Below, piece after piece: positions 25,985-35,532 of a stretch of 64,000 nt of DNA (positions within the stretch are counted from its first letter, which is position 1; each line of letters begins with the position of its first letter). Under the pieces are notes generated by a model. It was not told where the DNA came from and ran no database searches. It was given only the letters and a program-made list of their open reading frames with translations. Position numbers and translations under genes: made by a program. The DNA lies in NCBI RefSeq assembly GCF_040720935.1, contig NZ_JBFDAE010000005.1, forward strand, positions 186,001 to 250,000, read 5' to 3'. The stretch comes from Jejuia sp040720935 (GTDB taxonomy: Bacteria > Bacteroidota > Bacteroidia > Flavobacteriales > Flavobacteriaceae).

Positions 25985-27206
25985 TATAGACCTTTGGCGG
26001 GAAATATTTCAAAGTATCAATAAAAATAGAACCCGGAGTTTATTATCTGGTTTTACGGTAGCGTTTGCCATTTTATTATTTACGATACTTTTCGGAATTG
26101 CCAATGGTTTAGAAAACACCTTTAAGGAAGCTTTTGGAACCGACGCCAATAATTCTATAGTTATTTTTCCAGGTAGAACAACCAAAGCACATAAAGGGCT
26201 TCAAGCCGGTAGAAGAATACAGTTTAAAAATGAAGACCATGATTTTGTACTGGATAAGTTTGGCGATAAAGTGCAATACATCACCTCTAAAGTCAATAGA
26301 AATGTAGTCGCCTCTTTTAAGAACGAAAAAAACAGTTACCAGCTTAGAGCCGTTCATCCAGAATACATGTTTATTGAAAACAATAAGGTAAGAGAAGGGC
26401 GTTACATCAATCAAAACGATTTAAAACATAAAACAAAAGTTGCTGTTATTGGCAGAATTGTTAACGACCAATTGTTTCGAAAAGTAGATGCCGTTGGTAA
26501 GTATATCAATTTAAGCGGAATCCCATATAAGGTTGTGGGCGTTTTTACAGATGATGAAGGCGACAATGAAGAACGGGTTATTTACATCCCAATTACCACA
26601 GCACAGCAGGTATATGGAAATAACGATTTTATCGATTTTATGCACTTAACCTATAATCCAGAAATGAACAATGACCAAGCACTTTCTTTTGGGACTTTAA
26701 TTACAAAAAGTTTGAAAGAGCGTTTCTCGGTAGCACGAAGTGACCAAAGAGCAATACGTGTTCATAATATGGCGCAAGGCACTAAGCAAGTTGACATGTT
26801 AACTTCTGGTCTAACACTTATCATTTTAGTGATAGGCTTTGGAACTTTAATAGCCGGTATTGTTGGGGTTAGTAATATTATGATTTTTATCGTAAAAGAG
26901 CGCACCAAGGAAATTGGTATTAGAAAAGCTTTAGGTGCATCTCCAAAATCTATAGTTTCTATTATTCTTGTTGAATCTGTATTAATTACCGCCATTGCTG
27001 GATATGTTGGTTTGTTAATAGGAGTAGGCGTGTTGGAATGGGTTGGGCCCAGTTTAAAGGATTATTTTATAACAGATCCTGGAGTTAGTAACCGTTTAGT
27101 AATAGGCGCAACCATTACTTTAATTTTAGCGGGCGCCATTGCAGGCTATTTGCCAGCAAAAAAAGCATCAAAAATCAAACCTATCATAGCCTTAAGAAAC
27201 GACTAA
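25977..27206 (+). CDS. MacB-type ABC transporter permease 1
   Basis: The 409-residue protein has the MacB layout. One N-terminal membrane helix near 20-43 is followed by a large periplasmic domain (about 45-275). Three C-terminal helices form the FtsX domain, with the conserved VKERTKEIGIRKALGASP before the second of them. It starts inside the ATPase gene and ends two bases before the second permease. Together with that related protein it probably forms a heterodimer, unlike the homodimeric MacB of enterobacteria in which the ATPase is fused. Confidence 0.93.
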   Translation: MFDIDLWREIFQSINKNRTRSLLSGFTVAFAILLFTILFGIANGLENTFKEAFGTDANNSIVIFPGRTTKAHKGLQAGRRIQFKNEDHDFVLDKFGDKVQYITSKVNRNVVASFKNEKNSYQLRAVHPEYMFIENNKVREGRYINQNDLKHKTKVAVIGRIVNDQLFRKVDAVGKYINLSGIPYKVVGVFTDDEGDNEERVIYIPITTAQQVYGNNDFIDFMHLTYNPEMNNDQALSFGTLITKSLKERFSVARSDQRAIRVHNMAQGTKQVDMLTSGLTLIILVIGFGTLIAGIVGVSNIMIFIVKERTKEIGIRKALGASPKSIVSIILVESVLITAIAGYVGLLIGVGVLEWVGPSLKDYFITDPGVSNRLVIGATITLILAGAIAGYLPAKKASKIKPIIALRND

Positions 27207-27208
27207 TT

Positions 27209-28453
27209 ATGTTTAGATTTTTATTCGATAGAGATACTTGGCAAGAAGTTATAGATAGCTTTAGCAAAAATAAGCTCAGGTCTATTTTAACAATGGTTGG
27301 TGTGTGGTGGGGCATATTATTATTGATTGGTTTATTGGGTTCTGCAAGAGGTTTAGAAAATGCCTTTAATCGGTTATTTGGGGATTTTGCAACAAACAGC
27401 GTGTTCTTTATGGGGAATGTTACAAACAAACCTTTTAAGGGTTTTCAAGAGGGAAGACGTATTCAATTAACAATTCCCGATATTAAAAAAGTAGAAGAAA
27501 ATGTAGAAGGTATTGAGTTTGTAGTACCTAGAAACATGAATCCAGCAATGGTTACTAAAGATTTTCTTTCGGGAACTTTCAATATTTTCGGGGATTATCC
27601 CTTGCTGGACAGAGTTCAAAAAAAGAAGTTAATCCATGGCAGGTTTATCAATCAGAACGATATTGATGACCATAAAAAAGTAGCGGTAATTTCAGAAAGC
27701 ATCTATAAGCAGTTATTCGAAAAAGATGAAATTGCTATTGGCGCTTACATTCAAATTAATAAAATTAATTATACGGTTATAGGTCTATATGACCCTGGGG
27801 ATGCTAATTTTGGACCCTCCGAAGATATTCATATTCCTTTTACAACATTCCAAAGAATGTACAATCAAGGTGATAAGATTGGTTTTATGATGATTACTGG
27901 AAATCCAGAATTTGATATCGTACAAATTCAAAAAGACGCTGAATTAATGCTGAAAAACCTTAACGATGTGCATCCCAAAGATGACAGGGCTTTTCGGAGT
28001 TTTAATTTAGGAAAAGAGTTCGCCAAATTCACGGGCTTTTTAAAAGGCATGCAGTTTTTAACTTGGTTTGTGGGCATCGCCACTTTAATTGCAGGCGTTT
28101 TTGCTATCGGAAATATCCTGTTGATTACAGTTAAAGAGCGGACCAAAGAAATAGGGGTGCGTCGTGCATTGGGCGCCACACCTTTCGAAATAAAAAGACA
28201 AATAGTTGTAGAAGCAGTTTTCTTAACACTAGTGGCAGGTATTTTTGGAATCATTACAGGCGGATGGATTTTAATAGCTTTAGATGCTAAATTCGGGCAA
28301 GGTGACGAAGCTACTTTAGTTAATGCATCTGTCTCTATAGGTGTCGTTTTTATTTCCCTGATAATATTAGTTGTTTTAGGGACTTTAATCGGATTGATTC
28401 CAGCCTTTAAAGCCACCAGCGTAAAACCCATAGAAGCATTAAGAGAAGAATAA
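27209..28453 (+). CDS. MacB-type ABC transporter permease 2
   Basis: The 414-residue paralogue of the preceding permease has the same four-helix and periplasmic-domain layout. It carries VKERTKEIGVRRALGATP, and the N-terminal SKNKLRSILTMVGVWWGI is typical for the first helix. The gap to permease 1 is two bases and the gap to the adaptor gene is 15 bases. Both permeases keep the matching periplasmic motif RFINQND or RYINQND, which supports a shared origin and a paired role. Confidence 0.93.
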   Translation: MFRFLFDRDTWQEVIDSFSKNKLRSILTMVGVWWGILLLIGLLGSARGLENAFNRLFGDFATNSVFFMGNVTNKPFKGFQEGRRIQLTIPDIKKVEENVEGIEFVVPRNMNPAMVTKDFLSGTFNIFGDYPLLDRVQKKKLIHGRFINQNDIDDHKKVAVISESIYKQLFEKDEIAIGAYIQINKINYTVIGLYDPGDANFGPSEDIHIPFTTFQRMYNQGDKIGFMMITGNPEFDIVQIQKDAELMLKNLNDVHPKDDRAFRSFNLGKEFAKFTGFLKGMQFLTWFVGIATLIAGVFAIGNILLITVKERTKEIGVRRALGATPFEIKRQIVVEAVFLTLVAGIFGIITGGWILIALDAKFGQGDEATLVNASVSIGVVFISLIILVVLGTLIGLIPAFKATSVKPIEALREE

Positions 28454-28468
28454 ACAATCAAAAAAAAG

Positions 28469-29596
28469 ATGAACAAAACTGTAAAAATTATTTTAGTATT
28501 AATTGTGATAATACTCCTGGCATTCGTACTTAAGTATTTTAAAGATGCCAATTCAAAAGATATTATAGATTATAAAGTTGAAGAACCTTTTTACACCTCC
28601 ATAAATACAAAGGCAGTAGCTACGGGTAAATTAAATCCAGAAGAAGAGATTGAATTAAAACCACAAATTTCTGGAATTGTAGATAAAATTCTTGTTGAAG
28701 AGGGCGATATCGTTAAAAAAGGCGATTTAATAGCGACGATAAGAGTGGTTCCTAATGAGCAAAGTTTGGTCAGTGCTAAAAGCAGAATAGCGACTTCAAA
28801 ATTATCTTATGAGAATTCAAAAGTCTTATATAATAGAAATAAAACGCTTTTTGAAAAAGGCGTCATATCTCAACAAGATTTTGAAAATAGCGAACTGTCT
28901 TTTAATCAAGCTAAAGAATCATTGGCCCAAGCACAAAATGATTATCAAATTATTAAACGAGGTTCTATTTCTGGCGGAAGTGCTGCAAACACCAATATTG
29001 TTGCTCAAATCCCGGGTACTATTTTAGAAATTCCAGTTCGTGAAGGCGACCAGGTCATACAAAGTAACAACTTTAACGCAGGTACGACCATTGCTACTAT
29101 AGCCGATATGAGTTTAATGATTTTTGAAGGTAAAGTTGATGAAGCCGAGGTTGGAAAACTTAAAGAAGGCAAAGAGATAAAAGTGATTTTAGGCGCCATA
29201 AGGGATAAAGAGTTTCCTGCTACCTTAACCTTTGTAGCACCAAAAGGCATTGAGGAAAATGGCGCAGTTCAATTTACTATAAAAGCAGATGTTAAAATTG
29301 ATGCCATAACTAATATTAGGGCGGGTTATAGTGCGAATGCAGAAATAGATATTGAAAATAAAGACAGCGTTCTGGCGATTAAAGAAGCGTTATTGCAATA
29401 CAATAGAATTACGGAAAAGCCTTTTGTTGAAATATTGGATGAGAAGAATAAATTTAGAAAGGAAAATGTTGAATTAGGATTATCTGACGGTATTAATGTT
29501 GAAATTATTGAAGGCGTTAAAGAGGGTGATAAAATAAAAGTGTGGAACAAAGCATCTAAAGATAACGAAGACGAAGACGAAGAAAACGATAATTAA
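28469..29596 (+). CDS. Periplasmic adaptor (MacA/HlyD family)
   Basis: The 375-residue membrane-fusion protein has an N-terminal membrane anchor (about 5-20). It then has the first half of the lipoyl domain (PQISGIVDKILVEEGDIVKKGDLI), an alpha-hairpin with long coiled-coil helices (about 90-155), the returning lipoyl half (GTILEIPVREGDQV) and beta-barrel domains. The acidic tail (DNEDEDEENDN) is unusual for the family but short. It bridges the MacB-like permeases to the TolC protein encoded 2 bases later. Confidence 0.93.
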   Translation: MNKTVKIILVLIVIILLAFVLKYFKDANSKDIIDYKVEEPFYTSINTKAVATGKLNPEEEIELKPQISGIVDKILVEEGDIVKKGDLIATIRVVPNEQSLVSAKSRIATSKLSYENSKVLYNRNKTLFEKGVISQQDFENSELSFNQAKESLAQAQNDYQIIKRGSISGGSAANTNIVAQIPGTILEIPVREGDQVIQSNNFNAGTTIATIADMSLMIFEGKVDEAEVGKLKEGKEIKVILGAIRDKEFPATLTFVAPKGIEENGAVQFTIKADVKIDAITNIRAGYSANAEIDIENKDSVLAIKEALLQYNRITEKPFVEILDEKNKFRKENVELGLSDGINVEIIEGVKEGDKIKVWNKASKDNEDEDEENDN

Positions 29597-29598
29597 GA

Positions 29599-30939
29599 AT
29601 GATGAAACTAGTTAAACATAAAATTTTAATAGGTCTATTTCTTGTTGGATTATCTGGGTTTTCACAACAAAAAAAATGGACATTACAAGCGTGTGTCAAT
29701 CATGCTTTGGAAAATAATATTACAGTAGCACAAAGTGAAAATAATTTACTTATTGATGAACAAGATGTTATTGCTGCAAAAGGGCAATTTCTACCTTCCG
29801 CAAGAGCGAACGTCGGGCATAGTGTTGGAATAGGTACACAACGAATTGATATTGGTAGCAACCAGATTGTTATCGATAGAACAACAAACGTTACAAATTT
29901 AGGCTTTGGAGTTAGTCAAACTATATTTGATGGATTTAGATTAACAAATTTGCACAAGCAATCACAGTTAAATCTTGAAACAAGTAAGCTGGAATTAGCA
30001 CGTATTAAAGATGATATTTCCCTAAATGTGGTCAATGCATATTTAAACATTTTATTTAATCAAGAACGTCTAGAAACTGCACAGGCGCAATTACAATTCT
30101 CGGAAAAACAATTAAATCAAGTTGAAGAATTGGTTGATTCAGGAGTACAACCAAAAGTTAATATTTATGATGCTGAAGCAACTTTAAGTGCAGACGAACA
30201 AAATGTAACCATAGCCGAGAATAACTATAACTTAGCGTTGTTGACCCTATCCCAGTTATTGCAATTGCCTTATGATGGTTTCAATGTTGAAATAATTGAA
30301 GTAGATAACCCCTCTGAAGCTTTACTCTACAATACTATTTCTCCAATTTTAAGTTATGCGCTTGAAAATAGAAATGAAATAAAAGTGGCCGCAAAGAATA
30401 TTGAAAATGCACAATTAGGGACTGAAATCTCCAAATCTGGATACTATCCTACCGTCAGTTTTAATTATAATTTTGGAACAAATGCCTTCTTTACCAATAT
30501 TACCGATATGGAAGAAAGTTTGCTGCATCAATTAGATCAACAAAAAGCACATAGTTTTGGTTTGAATGTTGGTATTCCAATTTTTTCAAGATTTCAAAAT
30601 AAAACAGCAGTTGCAAAATCAAGAATTCAAGAGGAAAACGCCAAGTTAGGTTTAGAACGTGCTAAACTGGACTTAGAATCTAATATTCAACGTGCCTTTA
30701 CAGATGCCCAAGCAGCCTTTAAAGCTTTTGAAGCGGCTAAAAAATCACTAAAATCTCAAAAATTAGCTTTCGAAAATGCTCAAGAACGCTATAATATTGG
30801 CGTCATGAATGCTTTTGAAATAGAACAATCTAGAGTTCGATTTATAAATGCGGAATCGGCATTAATCAATGCGAAGTACGATTTTGTTTTTAAGACAAAA
30901 GTTTTAGATTTTTACATGGGAAAATCTCTAACTAATTAG
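29599..30939 (+). CDS. TolC family outer-membrane efflux channel
   Basis: The 446-residue outer-membrane factor has a signal peptide (about 1-24, ending GFSQQ). The two repeated helical halves are typical of TolC, with repeats around LNVVNAYLNILFNQERLETAQ and the later NIQRAFTDAQAAFKAFEAA. The start is ATG ATG at 29599, two bases after the adaptor gene. It completes the efflux operon. No terminator is obvious after it; the tsaB gene follows 88 bases later. Confidence 0.93.
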   Translation: MMKLVKHKILIGLFLVGLSGFSQQKKWTLQACVNHALENNITVAQSENNLLIDEQDVIAAKGQFLPSARANVGHSVGIGTQRIDIGSNQIVIDRTTNVTNLGFGVSQTIFDGFRLTNLHKQSQLNLETSKLELARIKDDISLNVVNAYLNILFNQERLETAQAQLQFSEKQLNQVEELVDSGVQPKVNIYDAEATLSADEQNVTIAENNYNLALLTLSQLLQLPYDGFNVEIIEVDNPSEALLYNTISPILSYALENRNEIKVAAKNIENAQLGTEISKSGYYPTVSFNYNFGTNAFFTNITDMEESLLHQLDQQKAHSFGLNVGIPIFSRFQNKTAVAKSRIQEENAKLGLERAKLDLESNIQRAFTDAQAAFKAFEAAKKSLKSQKLAFENAQERYNIGVMNAFEIEQSRVRFINAESALINAKYDFVFKTKVLDFYMGKSLTN

Positions 30940-31027
30940 CTGAATATTTTTATGTATCAAAGCCAAAAAGAGGTAAAAATGTAAAGATAAAACGATAGTT
31001 TTGTTTTTAATACCAATTACAATTCAA

Positions 31028-31708
31028 ATGAGTATCTATATTCTCAACATAGAATCCGCAACAACAAACTGTTCTGTCTCTCTTTCAAAAAATGGAAAAA
31101 CAATTGTCTTAAAAGAAGATGCAAGAAACGGTTTTTCGCATGCTGAAAAGCTTCATGTTTTTATAGATGCTATTTTAAATGAAGCAAATGTAAGTCGAGA
31201 TGCTTTAGACGCCATTGCTGTTAGTAAAGGTCCAGGGTCTTATACGGGTTTGCGTATTGGGGTTTCCGCAGCAAAAGGACTGTCCTTTGCTTTAGATAAG
31301 CCTTTAATATCAGTACCAACTTTAGAGGCTTTAGCACATCAAGTTCAAACCGATAACGGCGTTATTGTAGCTATGCTAGATGCAAGACGCATGGAAGTGT
31401 ATTCGGCTATTTATGATTCAGATTATAATGAAATACGAGAAACTGAAGCACAAATTTTAGAGGCAACCTCTTTTAGTGATTACCTAGAGTTAGGAAAAGT
31501 TTACTTTATCGGAAATGGGGTTGAGAAAACAAAAACACTAATTATGCACCCTAATGCCGTTTTTGTTGAAAATAAACTGCCTTCAGCTAATGAAATGGGT
31601 TTAGTGGCTTTTAATAAATATAAAATAAACGATTTCGAAGATGTTGCTTATTTTGAACCTTACTATTTGAAGGATTTTGTGGCTTTAAAACCTAAGTCTA
31701 AATCATAA
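31028..31708 (+). CDS. tsaB: tRNA threonylcarbamoyladenosine biosynthesis protein TsaB
   Basis: TsaB is the scaffold partner of TsaD in making t6A37 on tRNAs reading ANN codons. From ATG 31028 there are 226 residues, which is the family length. The upstream ATG 31001 would add nine residues and is unlikely. The N-terminus MSIYILNIESATTNCSVSL and AVSKGPGSYTGLRIGVSAAKGL are family hallmarks, and the protein lacks the metal-binding histidines of TsaD, as expected. It is convergent with the MscS gene, with palindromic repeats between them. Confidence 0.95.
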   Translation: MSIYILNIESATTNCSVSLSKNGKTIVLKEDARNGFSHAEKLHVFIDAILNEANVSRDALDAIAVSKGPGSYTGLRIGVSAAKGLSFALDKPLISVPTLEALAHQVQTDNGVIVAMLDARRMEVYSAIYDSDYNEIRETEAQILEATSFSDYLELGKVYFIGNGVEKTKTLIMHPNAVFVENKLPSANEMGLVAFNKYKINDFEDVAYFEPYYLKDFVALKPKSKS

Positions 31709-31712
31709 AAAA

Positions 31713-31745
31713 AGACCTGTCAGGTTTTTAAAACCTGACAGGTCT
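31713..31745. repeat. GACCTGTCAGGTTTT palindromic repeat, copy 2
   Basis: Same 33-base palindrome as 23267-23299 with one or two changes at the centre. It lies 4 bases after tsaB, between convergent genes, where it could end transcription from both sides. Confidence 0.7.
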
Positions 31746-31758
31746 GGAATAGTTTTAT

Positions 31759-31785
31759 CCTGCAAGGTTTCTAAAACCTTGTAGG
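31759..31785. terminator. Second hairpin between tsaB and the MscS gene
   Basis: CCTGCAAGGTTT and its near complement AAACCTTGTAGG (31759-31785) form an imperfect hairpin of the same style as the neighbouring palindrome, with one A-C mismatch. Confidence 0.5.
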
Positions 31786-31795
31786 TATGTTATAA

Positions 31796-32611
31796 TTACC
31801 CTTGCTTTTTAATTTCAACTTGATGTGGGTAAGGAATTTCAATACCAGCTTTATCGAGTGCTTCTTTTACATCTTCAGTAATTCCGAAGTAAACATCCCA
31901 ATAATCATCAGAAGTACTCCAAGGTCTTACCGCAAAGTTTATAGAACTATCTGCCAATTCAGACACATTTACCGTTGGAGCAGGATCTTTTAAAACTTTA
32001 GGGTGTGACGTTAAAACATTCATTAACACTTCTTTGGTCTTTTTAATATCAGAATCGTAACCAACACCAAATGTTAAATCTACACGACGTGTCCCTTCGG
32101 TGGTATAATTAATAATATTTCCATTTGATAAAGAACCATTAGGAATGATGATTTCTCTATTTGAAAGTCCGGTTAATTTGGTTGTAAATATTTCAATTTC
32201 CTTTACAACACCAAGTTCGCCTTGTGCTTCTATTAAGTCTCCTATTTTAATAGGTTTGAATATCATTAATAAAACACCACCAGCAAAATTCCCTAAAGAA
32301 CCTTGTAGTGCTAAGCCAATAGCTAGACCAGCAGCAGCCAATATTGCTGCAAAGGATGTGGTTTCAACACCCATTGTGCCAAGTACAACTATAATTAAAA
32401 TAATTTTTAATATCCAAGATATTAAGTTTAATAAAAACTTTTGGAGGCTAGCATCATAGTCTGCCTTTTCCATACCTTTTCGGGCTACATTAACGAGTTT
32501 CTTAATAACCCAAGAGCCAATAATCCAAATAACAATAGCTCCAAGAATTTTTAGTCCGTAGTCTAAACCTAATTCTAGCCATTTCTCTGTGTCGATGTTT
32601 TCTAAATTCAT
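31796..32611 (-). CDS. Small-conductance mechanosensitive channel (MscS family)
   Basis: The 271-residue protein has the compact MscS build with three membrane helices (near 18-40, 58-80 and 85-110). The pore helix is glycine/alanine-rich (AAILAAAGLAIGLALQGSLGNFAGGV), followed by the beta domain (PIKIGDLIEAQGELGVV and NREIIIPNGSL) and a C-terminal alpha/beta part. It opens on membrane tension to release solutes after osmotic down-shock. The -7-like box TAATTTTG on the minus strand (32638-32645) lies 27 bases upstream. Confidence 0.95.
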   Translation of the reverse strand: MNLENIDTEKWLELGLDYGLKILGAIVIWIIGSWVIKKLVNVARKGMEKADYDASLQKFLLNLISWILKIILIIVVLGTMGVETTSFAAILAAAGLAIGLALQGSLGNFAGGVLLMIFKPIKIGDLIEAQGELGVVKEIEIFTTKLTGLSNREIIIPNGSLSNGNIINYTTEGTRRVDLTFGVGYDSDIKKTKEVLMNVLTSHPKVLKDPAPTVNVSELADSSINFAVRPWSTSDDYWDVYFGITEDVKEALDKAGIEIPYPHQVEIKKQG

Positions 32612-32700
32612 GATTTTTTAATAGTTAATTAGTGGTACAAAATTAAAAACTAAACCTTAGTTTTTAAGTGTTTTATTGATAAAAAAATGATTAATTAATT

Positions 32701-33054
32701 TTAAATAAAGCAAAAAATAAGCGCAATAATTGCAGGAACTGCTTGCGCATAAAACAACTTTATCTGTTTTGTTGAGTAAGACCCATAAATACCTGCAATG
32801 GTCACACATACTAGAAAGAAAATTGCACTATTTTTTTGATTGACGATTAAAGAAAATAGTAATCCCGCTGCTAAAAAGCCGTTGTAAAGCCCTTGGTTAG
32901 CGGCAAGTACTTTAGTGTCTTCCGCAAATTGTTTAGATTTTAACCCGAATGTTTTAATGCCTTTTGGTTTGGTCCACATAAACATTTCCAAAAACATAAA
33001 ATAGACATGTTCTAAAGCTACAATCGAAATTAAAATAATGGTTAAGGTGCTCAT
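32701..33054 (-). CDS. DUF1304 family membrane protein
   Basis: The 117-residue membrane protein has four hydrophobic segments. The DUF1304 start pattern ALEHVYFMFLEMFMW is followed by charged KPKGIKTFGL. The function of this family is unknown. Its ATG overlaps the stop of the upstream DUF255 gene by 4 bases (ATGA), so the two are translationally coupled. Confidence 0.88.
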   Translation of the reverse strand: MSTLTIILISIVALEHVYFMFLEMFMWTKPKGIKTFGLKSKQFAEDTKVLAANQGLYNGFLAAGLLFSLIVNQKNSAIFFLVCVTIAGIYGSYSTKQIKLFYAQAVPAIIALIFCFI

Positions 33055-35156
33055 TTTTTGAGTAGTTTAATAGCTTTTTCAACTTCAGAAACTGGTAGCT
33101 TACAAGCTTTATTAACGCAAACGTAAATTAAGGTTTCTTTTGGGTTGTATCTGTTTTCTAATAAAGGCATATCGTTTTCTGAGGTGCTACCAGCAATGAG
33201 TTTATTCGGAATATACGCTTTGTTTAAATCTGAAATCTTTTGTTTCGCGTTTGTTCCAACAATGGCAACTTCGTAATATGGATGGGTGTAATTCAACATT
33301 AAATCGAACCAATTGGAATAGGAGGATGGGTATTGGGACATTTCTGGTTTTATAGTATTGAGCATGGTCATAGCAGATTCCGCGAACTTTTTATTATCAA
33401 AATAATGTGATAGTTTGAAAAGGTTTTTTGCCATTATGGAATTACTTGCAGGAATAACATTGTCATGATACACAATATTTCTCGACACTAACGAGGTGTC
33501 TTCATTTGAAGTAAAAAAGAATAATTTGCTCGTGTCGTCATAAAAATGGGCGAAAGTATAGTTTGCCAAATCTTGGGCCGTGGTTAACCATTTTTCATTT
33601 AATGTAACTTCATAAAGCGCTATAAAGGCATCAATTACAGTTGCGTAATCTTCGAGGTAACCATTAATTTTACTTTCACCTTCTTTAAACGTATGATTCA
33701 ATCCGCCATCTTTTCTTAGGATTTTGGAGATGATAAAATTCGCATTTTTTTCAGCAGCTTTTAAATACACTTCATTTTGGAAAACACGATATGCGTCAAC
33801 ATAACCTTTTAGCATCAATCCGTTCCATGAGGTTAATGCTTTATCGTCCATTCTTGGTTTTGGTCTTTTATTGCGAATTTCAGAAAGTATAGATTTCCAT
33901 TCGGTTTTCCTTTCTTTAAGTTGAATTTCCGTAAGCTGATGCTTTTTTAGAATTGAAGCATCATCATCTTTTCGAATTAAAACATAATTACCGTGTTCCC
34001 AAAGTCCGAAATTATTAATATTATAATAGTCTGAAAACAACTCAAAATCATTTCCTAAAAGCGATTTTAACTCTTCTTTTTGCCACACATAAAAAGCACC
34101 TTCTTCTAATGCCCCTTCGGGAGTATCACTATCCGCATCAAACGACGCATAGAAAGCACCTTCGGGAGTGGTCATTTCATTCTTTATGAAATTTAAAGTT
34201 TCCTCGACGATATCTTTATACAATTCGTTTTTTGTTAAGAGATAGGCATCCGCATATAGACTTACCAATTGTCCGTTATCGTATAACATTTTTTCAAAAT
34301 GAGGCACATGCCATTTTTTATCTACTGAATATCTTGAAAAACCACCACCAACTTGATCATAAACACCGCCATACGCCATTTTGGTTAGCGTTAAATTGAC
34401 AAAATCCAACAATTTTTCGTCATTGTTTTGATGGGCATATCTCAATAGGAACTGATAATTATTAGGCATCATAAATTTTGGAGCTCTATTCATACCTCCA
34501 AAATTGGCATCGAATTGTTTAGACCAATTGGAAATAGCATTCTCTATAAAAGACCTTTCAAAAACGGGTTTATCGGTATTTGTTTTTACAATAGTCATAG
34601 ATTTTATACCAGCTTCAACTTTTTCTGCCTGTTCAATTAATTTTTGAGGAGCTTCGTTGTAAATTTTTGAAATCTGATGTAATACATCCATCCATTGTTC
34701 TTTTGGAAAATAAGTGCCACCCCAAAATGGTCTTCCGTCAGGTAAGGCTACAACATTTAATGGCCAACCACCGCTACCTGTCATTAATTGTACTGCGTTC
34801 ATATAAACTTGATCTACATCGGGGCGTTCTTCTCTATCAACTTTAATATTTATGAAATTTTTATTCATAACCTGTGCTACCAAACTATCCTCAAAACTTT
34901 CGTGTTCCATAACATGGCACCAATGGCACGCTGAATACCCTACACTTATTAATAGTAGTCTATTTTCAGCCTTAGCCCTTTTTAAAGTTGCTTCATTCCA
35001 AGCATGCCATTCTACCGGATTATGGGCATGTTGCAATAAATACGGACTGGTTTCTTTAATTAGGGCATTGGTATATTTATGATTTTCCATGGGTTTGGAA
35101 TTCTGACCTTTACAGCTCATTAAAATAATAAGTAAAAATAGTGCGGTGTACTTCAT
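33051..35156 (-). CDS. Thioredoxin-like DUF255 protein (YyaL/SSP411 family), lipoprotein
   Basis: The 701-residue protein has an N-terminal thioredoxin-like domain (about 25-190). It has the family motif ETSPYLLQHAHNPVEW and the active-site-like CHWCH (C77, C80), preceded by LISVGYSAC. The rest is an (alpha/alpha) barrel of the N-acylglucosamine-epimerase type, with repeated WNGLMLKGY and YEDYA-like stretches. Many relatives are cytosolic. Here a lipoprotein signal (LLIILMSC, Cys 15) predicts export and membrane anchoring. The reaction is unknown for the family. Confidence 0.9.
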   Translation of the reverse strand: MKYTALFLLIILMSCKGQNSKPMENHKYTNALIKETSPYLLQHAHNPVEWHAWNEATLKRAKAENRLLLISVGYSACHWCHVMEHESFEDSLVAQVMNKNFINIKVDREERPDVDQVYMNAVQLMTGSGGWPLNVVALPDGRPFWGGTYFPKEQWMDVLHQISKIYNEAPQKLIEQAEKVEAGIKSMTIVKTNTDKPVFERSFIENAISNWSKQFDANFGGMNRAPKFMMPNNYQFLLRYAHQNNDEKLLDFVNLTLTKMAYGGVYDQVGGGFSRYSVDKKWHVPHFEKMLYDNGQLVSLYADAYLLTKNELYKDIVEETLNFIKNEMTTPEGAFYASFDADSDTPEGALEEGAFYVWQKEELKSLLGNDFELFSDYYNINNFGLWEHGNYVLIRKDDDASILKKHQLTEIQLKERKTEWKSILSEIRNKRPKPRMDDKALTSWNGLMLKGYVDAYRVFQNEVYLKAAEKNANFIISKILRKDGGLNHTFKEGESKINGYLEDYATVIDAFIALYEVTLNEKWLTTAQDLANYTFAHFYDDTSKLFFFTSNEDTSLVSRNIVYHDNVIPASNSIMAKNLFKLSHYFDNKKFAESAMTMLNTIKPEMSQYPSSYSNWFDLMLNYTHPYYEVAIVGTNAKQKISDLNKAYIPNKLIAGSTSENDMPLLENRYNPKETLIYVCVNKACKLPVSEVEKAIKLLKK

Positions 35157-35183
35157 GACTCAAAGTTAGTTAAAATTAGGCAT

Positions 35184-35222
35184 AAAAAAAGCGCTCAGTC
35201 CCGACACTTCGAGATGAACGCT
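35184..35222 (-). terminator. Intrinsic terminator after the dodecin gene
   Basis: On the minus strand AGCGTTCA pairs with TGAGCGCT (plus-strand 35215-35222 and 35190-35197) with one G-U pair. A run of seven T follows on the minus strand. Confidence 0.65.
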
Positions 35223-35243
35223 ATAATTTAAAAGAGTAAGGAA

Positions 35244-35444
35244 TTATTTTACTTCAAAAGTGATTTTTACGTTCACTCTAAAGTCTGTAACCTCTCCATC
35301 CTTAACACTTGCGCTTTGATCCTGAACATATACAGAACGAATGTTTTTCACACTTTGAGAAGCGTGTTTTACAGCTTTTTTAGTTGCATCTTCCCAACTT
35401 TTTTCTGAATTTGCTAAAATTTCAATTACTTTTAATACTGCCAT
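35244..35444 (-). CDS. Dodecin family flavin-binding protein
   Basis: Dodecins form hollow dodecamers that bind and buffer flavins. The 66-residue length, the start MAVLKVIEILANSEKSWEDAT and the ending FRVNVKITFEV match the family closely. The flavin-stacking tryptophan is W17. It is a stand-alone gene with its own terminator, 89 bases downstream of the Nfu-type gene's stop. Confidence 0.92.
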   Translation of the reverse strand: MAVLKVIEILANSEKSWEDATKKAVKHASQSVKNIRSVYVQDQSASVKDGEVTDFRVNVKITFEVK

Positions 35445-35532
35445 GATTTTATGTCTTAAAGTTAATAAATAGTTCTTATTAAGATAATAAATTTATGACA
35501 CATATAAGCTTGAAAAGTCACTTAAAATTATT

